A DNA stretch of 64,000 bases. Source: Strix aluco (taxonomy: Eukaryota; Chordata; Aves; Strigiformes; Strigidae). The stretch covers positions 11,702,948 to 11,766,947 of the forward strand of contig NC_133948.1 in assembly GCF_031877795.1 (NCBI RefSeq), given 5' to 3'. A model generated the notes under the pieces. That model was not told the DNA's origin, ran no database searches, and saw only the letters and a list, made by a program, of their open reading frames with translations. The stretch's first letter is position 1, and each line of letters begins with the position of its first letter. Shown piece after piece: positions 1-13,000 of this stretch. The position numbers and the translations under genes were made by a program.

Positions 1-926
1 TTGCATGCTCAGAGGATGCAATACAGAGAGGAGTTCATAGCATTCACTCACCAGTGCGTTACATTGTACTCCCTAGAATGATCTCTAACTATTGATGAAA
101 ACCTGAAAAGACACAGAGGGGGACAGATTTATTCATGAAGAATGGACTCCAGTCGTACCACAACAAGATGAGCCTGAGCTGGGAACCAACAGGATTCAGA
201 AAAATCTGAATCACAGGACCTATAAGAATATAAATAATAATATCCTAAGTGTCAAATAATCACTCAAAAGGCAGAAACAACATCACGAAAAATTAAAAGG
301 AAAGGCTTTTATAGTAAGAAATGAACTTTGCCTGTCAGGTGACTGTTTCTTAAATGGCTTTTGATCCATTACGCATTGCTTTGCTTGAGGAGATATACAT
401 GCTTATTTAAACAGGAACTCATTAACATATTAACTTCTACTTATTAAGACAAGAAATAGCATAACATTAGTACTTCCTTCGGGAAATTGGTTCTTACAAT
501 TGCTCTTTATCTTTGCTTCAGACTGCCTCCGAATTTCACTTCTCCAATTTCTCAGCTGTGGATTCCACAAGGAAGCTGGCACTGCAACTGTTGCCATGAT
601 CGCTGTGAAGACTTCAACTGGTATAAAAATCGTGTTCTAGCCTACCTATGTTTAGAGTTAATACAGTTGTTTCAACACTGTTTCCCGCAATATTAAGGCT
701 TCTTCAAAGCCAATTACATTGCTGATAGAATGGATTAACATGCATGGATAAAATATAGACCAGATAGAAACATTTAAGAACTTGCAAGTTTACATTTCTT
801 TTTCAACCAAAGTTAGTTTCCCTTGTGCTTTCCTAAACAATTCATCAATGCAACATGATCCGAGATTCATTTTAGATGATCAATTATTAATACTGAGTTC
901 TTTGCAGGGGAAGTCTCAGCAGAGCT

Positions 927-1003
927 AAAACCCACCCCCCCTCAAAACCAACCAACCAACAGAAAAAACAACAAAAAAACCCCCACCAACCAAAAAGACC
1001 CCC
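927..1003. repeat. C/A-rich low-complexity tract
   Basis: A run made almost only of A and C, with blocks of C (up to 7) and repeated CCAA units; the complement is G/T-rich. Similar short A-run/C-run motifs recur elsewhere in the window. Confidence 0.75.
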
Positions 1004-2466
1004 AGTCTCAAAGCATCCATTATAGAATAGATGGAGTCAGACCACTGTCAACTGATAGTTAATGACTGACAGAGTATTGCCTTTGTACATGAAGTTTTTG
1101 GAGCTCCAGAAGATACAAACTGCAATGACATCAAGCAATGTACTGAATCAATAGAAAAAACTGTCCCGGTTGATTTTTCAAGCAATGTGATTGTACTGTT
1201 GAAGAGATTGCATCTCTGATTTTGTACAATAATTGAGCTCAGCAATGAAAGAAACACTTAGGAGATACATTTTGTGGAAAAAAAATAAAATGGAAACCTG
1301 ATCTTTTCTTAGATTTGTTACTGAGTCATTCTGCAGCTGTAAACACTAACATGTCTGCACTGAAACCTAGCACCTAGCCTAGACAACATGATTTGCTGCA
1401 GTAGAGTGAACCATCTTTTCTACTCTCATTCAAACTCAGTAAACTTGAAGACCACGGCTATGCTGCCCACTCAGTGCAGCACATGGTACAAGTGGAGTGT
1501 ATATTCACCATCCCTGTGAAACAGATTTGGGAGATGAACAAATACACAGAACATCATAAGGTCAAAATATTACACATTTGGATAAATAACTCCTTACATA
1601 CCCACACATATTCATTTTCTCCGCCAAATGCTACATTCGCGTCTTTGCCAACAGAATCAGCACAGTTGCCAAAGTCAAGACTGTCCAATAAAAAAAGACA
1701 GAGTTCCTAGATTTCTATTCATCATATTCTATGAAGCTGTTCTAACTTACATCATAAGAAAATAACAGCAATAAAAAGGATGTTTAAGTCATCTTTTCTC
1801 CACTTTTTCCTATTTCTTATCAAATAATTTGGGGGGGAAAAAGGACAGAGAATCTAGAATATTTTCAGTTTGAGGCATAGATTTATTAACAAATGTCTTT
1901 ATTTTCTCAGCAGCTCATATCTGGAAGGTCCTGTTAAAATCAGTTTTCCAGATACTGTTGTTTCTGCAATGATTGAATGAATCTCTTAAGACACTGTAAC
2001 TTGTAACTTTCCATAGATTTTCTTCTTTCTCTCCATTTAAAATAGTTGCAGTATGAAATTTAGAGCATTGTAGAAGATGTTCCTTTTCTTTTCTTTTACG
2101 CTAGCATAGCATAGCATGTAATGCTAGATTTAAATCTTAAAAGTATGGAGTTATAAGCTGCTGAAAGGTATCTAGAGAAGCAGTCTTCCTGTTGTCCCAC
2201 TTTGATTCTTTTGTTAATTCTTTCATTTGAGTGTTTATAGCAATTTTGAAGGACCATAAATTTGTATGGTTTAGTGCAAGCAAAAGATTTACAGCATCTC
2301 ATTTATCTTTAGAGAAATATCACCAACTAAATACTCAGAACTGAATATTAAAATACAGTGACATACTGGAAAAAATTAGAGGGAAATAAAATGAATTTAT
2401 TTCCCTTTCCCTTCTTCTGTACTTTTTCAGTTTAAGCCTAATTATCATAATTAATCATACAATTTC

Positions 2467-2490
2467 ACAAATACTTGGCCAAGTATTTGT
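2467..2490. repeat. Perfect 24-bp palindrome
   Basis: The left arm ACAAATACTTGG is followed with no spacer by its exact reverse complement CCAAGTATTTGT; the symmetry stops at the next base on each side. The centre is TTGGCCAA, which contains an NFI-like TTGG half on each strand. No function can be assigned from sequence alone. Confidence 0.9.
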
Positions 2491-3691
2491 TATAGTAATT
2501 TCTGGCAACATTATTTGTCATTCAAATTTCCTGCAATGTCATTTGTCAGCAGGAATGACTTTTAAAACAGCAATATCTTTTGGCATCAGTCATTCTTGCC
2601 CAAATTGTGGAAGAGCATTGTAAGGCTGCTTTACTTGGATGGTACCCAGAGCTAATCTCTCCTCATTAAACAACAATTGTCATTTCTAAAGAACTAATTG
2701 CACAAGGTTATGTCAAAGGGTATTTGAAAAGGCAAAACTGGGGCAACGGTTTTTTGATCCAGCCAGCACATGTCCAGAGAGCCACAGCAACATGTCCAGA
2801 GAGCAGGTTCTACCATAAACACTCAGTAATGCCATCTTCATATGGCAAGTACCTCAGGACTTAACAACCAAGTGTCTGCTTGGGAGAACTCCCATCTTTT
2901 CCCACCCCTCTAAACCGACATATGCTTTCATGTCTTTTCACAAAATGGCAAAACTATTTCTCTACCATTACTGCTTTTATTAAGCAGCGGAGCAAATTGC
3001 TCCCAGCATCTAGTGATCAAATTATCTTGTCCAATAAAAGCAGATAGAGTGAGTAAGAGTTTAGCAGCAGTATCAAATCTAACCTTACCAGCTCAGAGTG
3101 CCTACCACAGACAGGGAGGAACAAGTTAATGACTAAGACTGCATATGGTTCCAGAAATACATTACATTACTACAAACAAAAATACCCCAGTTAGAACAAA
3201 ATGAAGAAGTCATTACTCTTAGCAACAAAGTAGAACTGCAGTGTAGACAATATTCATGAAGATCAATCCAGAGAAGGATTCTGCATCCTCTTTGGAAGAT
3301 GAAAAATTAGATTTCATGTATTTCATGCCATGCACCTATGTGACCATTCTTTCTTATTCAAGAGTGTGGAAAAGAATAACATTCTTGTCTGGTAACATTT
3401 TCAAAATATTAGACAACCAGGATAAAAGAACAAAGTTCCTACCTGGAGTTCTCCTAGGCTTGGAAATATTTAAATATTGGGCTCTGATTCTCAAGCAGAA
3501 AATGAAAAATACAGATTTTTCACAGATGGAAAAACCGCAGTGGAAACTGTGCAGTCTGCATTTGTGTACTTCCCTACCTGTTATTTAAAAAGATTTCTTT
3601 TGGAACAGTTTTAAAATGTTTGGAATGCATAAAAGCAAGTCAGAGTTATTTTATACTATGATCTCAAAAGGCAAACATACCCGTAGCACCC

Positions 3692-3697
3692 TTTATT
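3692..3697 (-). terminator. Candidate RAB36 polyadenylation signal
   Basis: The plus strand reads TTTATT, giving AATAAA on the minus strand about 325 bases after the RAB36 stop codon. It is the nearest canonical hexamer I noticed in the right orientation, giving a short 3' UTR (about 3.68-4.02 kb). The cleavage site is not resolved. Confidence 0.4.
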
Positions 3698-4020
3698 CTG
3701 AACTAAGTAAAGTTATGTAACTTTTGACTACAAGTGTTTCTGGTGGACAGGTGAGCACATGGCACTGGCAATGTCTTTCTTGCATTAAGACAAAGATGTT
3801 ATGTTTCCACTACACAGAGAAAGGTTTATGTAACAATTGTACCATCCTGCACAAGTGAGCCTGCAGCAGCAAGGGGAGTCTCAGAAAGAAAGTTTGGGTA
3901 AGTTTTTCCCCCCTCATTTCCAAAAATAAAGCTTTCTATTTCTGGTTTGAGAGCTTTCATTGTTGCAGGTGCTCTATGCTGGACTGCAGAGAACACAGCA
4001 CTTGCAGAAACAGTTGACAG

Positions 4021-4085
4021 TTAGCAGCAACTCAGGCTGACTTGAGTGTTGCCTTCTGGGATTTCCATCATGTTGTCTTCCAGTT
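4021..4085 (-). CDS. RAB36: RAB36 coding exon 10 (C-terminal tail)
   Basis: Residues 246-266 of the acidic, variable tail ending SLSCC followed by TAA. The terminal Cys-Cys is a Rab double-geranylgeranylation signal. Acceptor tttctacag. Confidence 0.94.
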
Positions 4086-7000
4086 CTGTAGAAACAAAAA
4101 GTTATAAAATCAATTCACAAGAAATTCTACCATCCAATACTAAGGATAACAAATGCTAAATGCAGCCCCAGTCACTCCTATATGCTAGAACTCAGGTAGA
4201 CAATAACATGAATATGCTTGCAGGTGTTTGAAACAGGCTTTAACGCTTGAAAAACCTCTCCAGTTCTTCAGACTGTAAACAAGGAAAATACACTCAAAAA
4301 GCAAAACTTACTGATAAGGCTTCCTGTCCCAATTTGGGCCATGCGCCCAGCAGTTTTCTCCAGCTCCTTTATCATGGACTGTTCAAAGGCCAAGGCAGCA
4401 ACTCGAGAAAAGAACTCTTTGACATTTTCCCCTAGGAAACAGGACAGAAATAATGGGTTTTTTAAAACTGCACATCAACACGTGATCAAGCGTAACAAGC
4501 ACACCTGTGAACAGATCACAGCTCAACACTGGGACAGAACAGGCTTCTTCAACAATCTGCTCGCCATACTGATCACTGCAGAGAGAATTTCTCATTTTCA
4601 TACTCTGGAATACTGTACCCTGTATTGTACCTTTATTTTTAGTCACCAACAGAGAGAATTCAGTTTGTGGTATAATCTTTTTTCATTGCTAATGTTGAGT
4701 GGCAGTGCACATGTGTATTTATGTAACTACCTATGAATTAAACATGCTTAGACATTGCACAGCAGCTCAAGTACTCCTTTCTGTAAACATGACAGTGCAA
4801 GCACACATACAAACACTCAAATAAAATCAATCATTAATAAACCTGAAGTTTCCAATAGCAAAAAAATGCAAGAACAAAAAAAACCTGCTTGGGAATGGGG
4901 GGATAAGGAACTTGAACTTCTTCCCACCTTAACATAAGCCTTTGTGGTTATGCTATTTTTACATCCTTTGCAGTAACTTACCTGTTTTGGCTGAAACCGA
5001 CCAGTATTCTGCCTGCATCTCATTGGCAAAGCGGATGGCATCTAGCTCTGTCCTTTCACACACAGCATCTGACTGCGTAAATAACATGGAATAACTTTAA
5101 CATAAGAAGAATGTTTGGGCTGGTAGTAACACAGAGGTACTACTAGTACCTACACTGTGATGCTTCCAGTTTTCACAGGGGTCATTCTGGCCTTGCTTTA
5201 GAACTTGTGCAATCAGACGTGATTGCAAGAACATTCAAGTACTTATTACTGCTTTTAAAATGGAAGTCTCCATTCATCTCCCACAGCATTGAAACAAAAC
5301 AACAGTTAACAAGTGTGACCCTTGTATCTAACTATACAGTGTGGTAGGCAGCCATAAAGACAACAGCCCAGTTAACTGGTCTTTAAATTCTTGTCACCCC
5401 ATTATGCTCAGCAGAAGAGTTGCAGGACTGATTAATCACAATAGTTCTTTGTGTTTAATCTTTCTTGTCTCTGTCCCAGATCCCTTTTTCTACTCCATCT
5501 ATTTTTATTACATTGGAACACAATGACCTTCCTCCCTTTTTATTTTTGCTCTTGTTTATCTCTTCTTAAGACTAAAATCTCTTTCCCCTTCAACTGATTT
5601 TGCTTTCTTGCACTTAGTTTTCAGGTGTTTTTCCCCTCTCATCTGTTCTCTGTGATCAACCACATCAGCATGTTGCTATTTGCTTTCAATTTCTAGCCCA
5701 GTTGTGATGGATGATACCAGACATCTTTGTACAGTTTTCTGTGCATTGTCTTACAATGCGGAACCCCTGAAAAATTTAGAAGAATTCTAAAAATTTGGAA
5801 AGGATGATGTGACATCAAGCTGAGAAGTAGAGTGAATCCAGTTGGGAAGAGACTGGCTTCATACTGAAGTAATACCTAGAACCCACAGTCCTTTGCTTTG
5901 CTCTTATCTCCCTTTCAGTTGAAATTGTTATAATTCTAAAAACAGAAACTAACTTACAGTAAGGAATTCTAGTTTAGACAAGACTTCAGATCTGTGTCCT
6001 CAGAGGTCTGGCACATTTAGCTTTTACTGTGACTCAAAAAAAGCAGCATAAGCAACACAAAGTACCAGAAAAACTGACAGACATGCAGTTTTCTGGGACT
6101 TATTTTCAGTGAAGGGTAAGAAACAAACTGCATAAGTGATACTGTGGCAGCTGGGGGGTGGTGGGAAATAAAAAAAAATCCACTGAACACCAGAAGCAGC
6201 AAGCTTGTTTTGAAATCTTTAAGTATTGATAGGTAGAGAAAGACAAACACAAGACTTGGAATGGTATAGGGTGCATTGTATCCTGTTCTTTTGAAAATGA
6301 TGTCACATTCAATTAAGAAAGAATTCTTCACTGTTCCTGAATAATGAACACACTGTCCTTAAAAAACAAACCAATAAAACCTCCAAGACCATTAGGTACT
6401 CCATTCTTTTGTGCACCCAACTTTTCTTTGCCTTTTCAGTTGTTCTTATGTGCTTGAAAAATGTCACGCAGTGAATGGAAATAAGGATATTTCACCCATT
6501 TTTTCATAAAGTGTCTTCTTAAATTGGTTCCAAGTGTGCTGTTCTATTTACCTGTGATCTTCTTTCTTTCTGTTTAGGTTTTTCTCTCAAGGTCTTTATC
6601 TCAACAACAGTGTGTACAACTTGTAAAGGAAATCACTTGAGGAACTAGGGGAAATCTGATTTCCTTATCTGCATTCAATTTACTTACCACCAAATCTTTT
6701 TTTGTTCCAACCAGAAAGATGAAGCTGGAATCTGGCTCATTCTCTCTCAATGCATCTTCTAACCACTGTCTGAAATACAAAAGAGAAATAAGAGAACCAG
6801 CCAGAGGGACTGAGGAATATAGGAGAAAGTGACAGATAATAGGGACACAAGAAAAGTGAGAGGATGAACTTATGTGACAGTATCAAAAGCCTTTTTTGCT
6901 AGACAGAAAGAGAACAGGAGCTATTCCAACCCCTTTGAATACAGCCTTCCACTAATGAAAAGTTCAAACATGCCCACAGTAGAGTGCAAATTCAACAGTG

Positions 7001-10000
7001 ATTTTAGCACCCAGGGAGCGTATTTAACAGTGTAAGGGAGGGGGCAAAGTTTTGATCGAGATAAGGAATAAGAAAACAAGAAGCAGAGGAAAAGATACGA
7101 ACAACATAGCAGATTAGATAAAAACGGGAATAAAGAAGAGTGAAATAATCTATTCAGCATTCTAAACCAGCTCCCTATGAAGGCTGCATGATTCTTGTCT
7201 CATAAGCTTTTATACTTTTGTTACTCTGGCAATCAAGTTCCTCTTGAGTCATCCAACACAAATCAAGGAGGGAAGGGAGTGTGTGCATGTGTGGGAAATC
7301 AGGTTCACAGGCTTCAATCATTTTCAGCCAAGCAGAGACACTAATATATATATATTATTTTACAAAGTCCTATGTAAATGAGCTAAGTACCACAGCAGTA
7401 GTGTAAGGAAATAGTCTAATACACATTCAAATAAGACAGAGTACAGGATGTAAAGAAACATGTACCTGCACTACAGTCACAACACTATATTAGAAATATA
7501 TACACTCTGAGCTGGCAACAATGTAGATCATAGATCCATGTAGGGTTTTGCAGCCTGCACTAAAAGCAGAACAAGTTTACTCATAACAATTAGCGTGCTG
7601 TTGTAAGCAAACCACTACATGTATCTGAACCAGTAAGTTTAGCTATATCTACATATACTTTGAGTTTTCCATTTTCTCTCCTCTTTTTGACAGCCTGTCT
7701 CCCAACAGAATCACTACAGAAACTAGAAAAAGAAAATAATTTCAGGCTAGCAGTGCACCTAGAAAATGAGAGGCTCTTGAGACATTATGCATGAGATGCT
7801 TCTCATCAATTTCACCGTTTTCATCAGATGCCAGCCTGTTATTCTGTTTATAGCAAATGGAGGAAAAAAAGGATGCTTTTGAGGTGCACTTTCTCTCTTC
7901 CTGCATGTCTAGTTTTGGAAGGATCAAGCTCTTTCAGAAGTGCCTTTTCTCTCCACTGACTATAAAGGAAGTCAAGGGCAAGTAGTTCAAATTTATGCTC
8001 TGCATTTTCTTCAGAAAAATCCCACTCGACGTAATCCAAACAAGTGACTGTCATTCTTTGTTTCTTAGTTCAATTGAAAACACACTCATGATCCAGCAAG
8101 CTCTCATCAATACAGGCTATTCAAGGCAATTAAACCTGCTGTAAAAGCTTTAAAGACTAAGCCAAAATACAGAAACTTACTTAGTGTGATCCAAAGTCTG
8201 AATATCAGCCAGATCAAACACTGTTATTATAACTGCAAAAAAGACAAAAACAGGAAAAAATTAACTTAGAAATTGTATCAGAAGTCTCTCCAACTCATCT
8301 TGTTAAACAGAGAGAATGTCGACATATAAAGCACAACAGCAGATGTAACACAGAGATGGCAGACTATCCATTTGCTCATTCCTCTCCCTTCTCTAGCACC
8401 CAGTAAGACTGAAGTCCTCAGTCTTCAACCTTTTTAGTCTTTAATTGTAGTCTGCAGTCTATAGTGCTATTACTCCTTTTATTTGGGGATCGCTTTAATT
8501 CCTGCAGAAATTGTCTCTTATCAAAGGGAATGCCAGAAGTATCCACTTCTAGCTTCAGTAATAATCTTACCAAACCCAAATTGTTTTCCCCCTAGACACA
8601 ACTGCCAATTTTTATCACTGCATCATCAGAACATTCAGAACTTGCAGGTGTGACAACTTATCGATTCATGAGCTCTTTAGTCCCTTTTTCTCTTCAATAA
8701 CAGACAATCCATTTCACCACACTGTGTCTACAGGTACCTTCCCAAGGAGCACACATGCATATATGTTTCTGTATAAAGTACAACTTCCTGTCACCGCAAG
8801 GATCAAATTAATATTGTTCTCACCCTCTGCTCCTCGGTAGTAAGCAGATGCAATGCACTTGAACTTTTCCTGACCTGCTGTGTCCCATCTGTGCATTGGG
8901 TGAAAAAAAGAAATTTCAGGTTAATGAAAACCAGTGTAACCTGAGTAAACATGCTAATGAAGCAGCAGATTGGTACAAGTTGGAGAAGAATGTGATACCA
9001 GAGAAGTGTTACCATCTGGAACATGTTATTCATTAACTGCTGACAGAAATACAGTAAAGCTCTATTATTTAATGAAGACATCTGAACTCTGGTTTTATCT
9101 TTTTTTTTTTTTTTTAATACTGGTAATTTTGCAGACACAATTCAAATATTTGTATTCTGCATGGTGATACCCCTTTCTTAAAAACATTTTCTTCTCATCT
9201 ATGTCATCTGCATGTATAGCTAGGGCAATCTAATTTCAAAAATTTTCTGTGCTTATACTAGCTAAATCATATTAGCCCATACTAGACTCTTGCAACTGCT
9301 AGATATGATATCTGTCCATACACTACAAATTAGAGACTTACAGCTCAGTCTACCAGGTACTAATGACACCATTAAAGAAATCAAGAAAGTGCTTCTTATT
9401 AATGAACATGATATGCAGTCCTCTCAGTTACTGCCAGCACTACAGAGGTTTGGGTTTTTGTTATAGCCTAATACTGCCAGTCACGGACATTTGCAAGTTT
9501 ATCTGTATGGAAATCTCTTAGCAAGAGGGGGCACTAGTGCTCATGATATGAAAATCTACCCAGTCACTGAAGATTCTGCAGATAATGCAACCTGATGTTT
9601 AGCAGCTCATGAACCTTATTGCTTCAGCTGGCAAAGTACTGATGCATCACTCTAGATTTTTAGAGGGACTCCGGTTCCAAAAGGATAGTCCCTGGCAGAA
9701 TTTTGAAAAACACAATGGCACTGAAATCAGTGCAAAATGGATTTCTAAGTATTTTTCAGTAAGTCCCACTAGCCATCTATTTACATCAATCATATGTCAG
9801 GAAAAATGTGTTCCTCAGTGAAAAGGTTTTTAAGATTCATGCACTAAAATACTTCATGCAAAGCATCTTATTTATGATGGTCACACTAAAGCGTAGATGA
9901 TTTCATAATATCCTCTACAAAACAGTATTGCTAGCCCCTGGAAATACCAAAGGACAGCCTTCAGCAGAACCAAAGCAGGTGAGAGAAGGCCAGGATTCCC

Positions 10001-13000
10001 ACGAGTCTGATAAACAAAGCTGAAAATCAAAGATTTTAAGCTCACATTCTAATAAAAATACTCCAGTCTTTCTATGATTTGGGGAAAATCAGTTAGTCCC
10101 TAATTATGAGATGCTGAAATCACTGGACACCTTACCATTAATTTCAATGGTTGCATGGATAAAACTCCCAGTAAAGCCAAGTTCAGTGCTCATTGTGCCT
10201 ACTAAATTAAAACTGCAATGGTGTAACAGTAGAACTGGACAAAGTCAGTGGCAAAAGCTTTCACTTCTCTTTCAAGAAACTTGAGTACAAAAGGCTGAAC
10301 TCCACTGAAATGGTGCAAGACATCCAAGATTCCACTAGAGCCTGTAGCAATTCATGCTCTGCTGAGATCGTACTATGTGCAATGCTTAACCATGCTGTTT
10401 CAACTTACATCTGGAGATTATATGGTATTCCACTTATTTCAAAACGTTCAATTTCAAAATCCACTCCAATGGTCGCCTTGTAGTCTCGGTCAAAATTATC
10501 TTTACAAAATCTGCAATAAAAAAAACAGGGATGAAATTCTAGTAAGACCCAGCTACAAATAACTGCAAAACTAACACTATCTGGAATAAATTATGAAGAG
10601 AATTAACTACCTGTGGAGTGGTGATATATTGCAGAAGCATATATAAAAACAGCAAGCAACGAATTATAAAAAAGGAGATACTGGATAACAAAGTAGAAAG
10701 CATATCCATCTAGTAAGCGCTCAGGATGAGATAAGAATCAGAATGAAATGCCTTTGGACTGTCAAGGAAGATGACACAGTATCATATGGTTTTAGTTACA
10801 AGGGAATATTTTTTGGGTCATAAATAATGACCCAAATGATTAATCAATGAGATTAAAAACTTACCATATCTGCTTAAGAATGTGGAAGAAATAATAATAA
10901 TAAAACACAAACATAGACAGAAAGTTGTCACGGTGATCATAAGCTACAGAAATTCAGTGATCTGTTCACTGCACTTACATAAAAAAAACAGACAAAAAAA
11001 ACACAGATAGAGAGAAAAAAGTGAAAAGTGCCAGAGCATGACTTTCAGTGTTGGCATATCAAGCCTGTTTCACACCGTAGACTTTGTTTTGTCTTTTATT
11101 CAATAACAAAACCATGGTTCAAAACAGAACCATGAACTACTACCCTGAATGCACAGGAATGGAAACACCATAACATTTGAGAAATAGCAGAATTAAACCA
11201 TCTGCTGAGATATACTGTACCTGTTGATAAGGCTGGTTTTCCCAACATACAGGTCTCCTACCACAACCACTTTGGATATTTTCAGCCTGTTATAAATATT
11301 TGAAAACATTACATATTTTTAGTAGAAATTTCTACATTCTCTCTCTAAAAATTCTGATTTAGATCCTTAAATTGCAAGTGATGGGCACATGTACCTGTGA
11401 CTCCAGCTTACCAGAATGCCACCGTGCTGCTGGATCAGAGTCTTAAATTGTAAGAAAGAAAAAGGTCACCCAAAACCCCAAACCCCTCTGGAGCAGAAAC
11501 ACTCCATTGCTTTCTCTGCATATTTTCTTCTTAAATACAATCCAGTGGGACATAAATTCTATTAAAATTGCTTTGACTACAATTATATACATTTGGCAGT
11601 TTGCACATAAGACTGCATCCTTTTCATTAAAATTAATCACAAGTTTCTCATTGACTTTAATAGTACAAATCAAGTCCTAAGTGCAGAAATAAGAAATTGC
11701 TGATAATAAAATAACCCACTGCAGAATTTGTCTCTGGGGAAAAAAACTCCACATGGTTAGAGCAAATACATTTTCTGACTATCTAGAATATTAATCTGAA
11801 GCTCGCTTCATGCAAATAATCCTCTTTGCTCTGGGTCCTCCCACAGAATACAGCAGATGGGCTTTAGGTGACTCAGCCTGCATTCTTAAAATTGAAATGT
11901 AGCGTATCTTTTAGGAGATATAGGTGGATAAATGAATGTAAGTGTATTTGTGGACCTAAACTTGGATTGACATCTCTCATGCACATGCTACAAAAATGGC
12001 TTAAGAGGTTTAATGTTCTTTTGTATCAAGTAATGGCTTTTTAAACAAAGGAATTAATCTTCTACTGCATACTATTTCTGGTTATATCAGGCTTCCATGT
12101 GATGCTGATTCCAAGTTATCTATCTAAATAGTCCAAATCTTGACTGGTAAGCTCCATGACTAATATTTAAAATAAAAAAAAAGAAGGCATTTTGTGTGCC
12201 AGTCAATGCTAACTGGGTGGGCACAGGCCCCTAAACTCCTGACATGTCTCTGCCTGATTAACTTACTGATAAAATACTGAATAAAGTCAACGACCTTAAG
12301 GGAAAAGCAAAAAAGTAAGTGATGGTTTAGAGGTGTGTGTTCCATTAATTCATATTAGGGAAAAAAACCTGCCTAGATTAAACGCATTGATGGAATATCA
12401 AGAGAGTCTTAAACATAGCCATTAGCTACTGAATTTCTCAGACTACCTTTCCAAATGACAAAAAAATATTCCATTACTTGGGATAATGGAAAAGGAAGAT
12501 AATGGTTATTCCTGTCAAGCTTTACAATTACTGTACAAAACACTCTGTCTGTCCCTCCTATCCCTGCCCCACCAAAAAATTACCTAATAATGATCATATT
12601 TAGAGAGCAGTAACAGAAAAGTGGTCTAATTTTATTCACAAAGACAAAATGTAAAGCTCTTTAGCTATACTCTGTTACCAGAATAAATGAACTGGAGAGT
12701 TGTTTTACTCTGGAAATAAAAAAACAAATAGATCTTGGTTACAGAGGGGACAAAAATGCATCAAGTCACGAAAGCATGTCTTGCTAGCAAAATTGTCTGG
12801 ACACTTGTAACAAATTTACATGAAATTAAAAGTGACTATGCTTCTTAAAAGCAATAAACTCATTGTTGTCTCTCAGGGAGACATATTTTGGCTTCAATTT
12901 TTTTAGCAAGACTCCCTAGTGAAATGAATAAAAAGTTGCTTTTAAAGATGGGTATCATGACAAGTCTCGTGGTAATCAACAACTCCAGATTTGAAAGAAT

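Larger units (their letters stand above)
1..3691. other. Intergenic flank downstream of RAB36
   Basis: AT-rich DNA with no exon I can recognise on either strand. The longest plus-strand frame (3256-3588, 110 codons) has no domain I recognise, no splice context and ordinary intergenic composition, so I treat it as chance. The stretch contains a C/A-rich low-complexity run, a perfect 24-bp palindrome and a short tandem direct repeat, listed separately. In human the next gene beyond RAB36 is BCR; none of its sequence is visible here. Confidence 0.6.

Noticed and set aside
3256-3588. 110-codon plus-strand ORF
   Set aside because: No recognised domain, no splice sites placing it in a gene, and composition like the surrounding intergenic DNA. 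Treated as chance.
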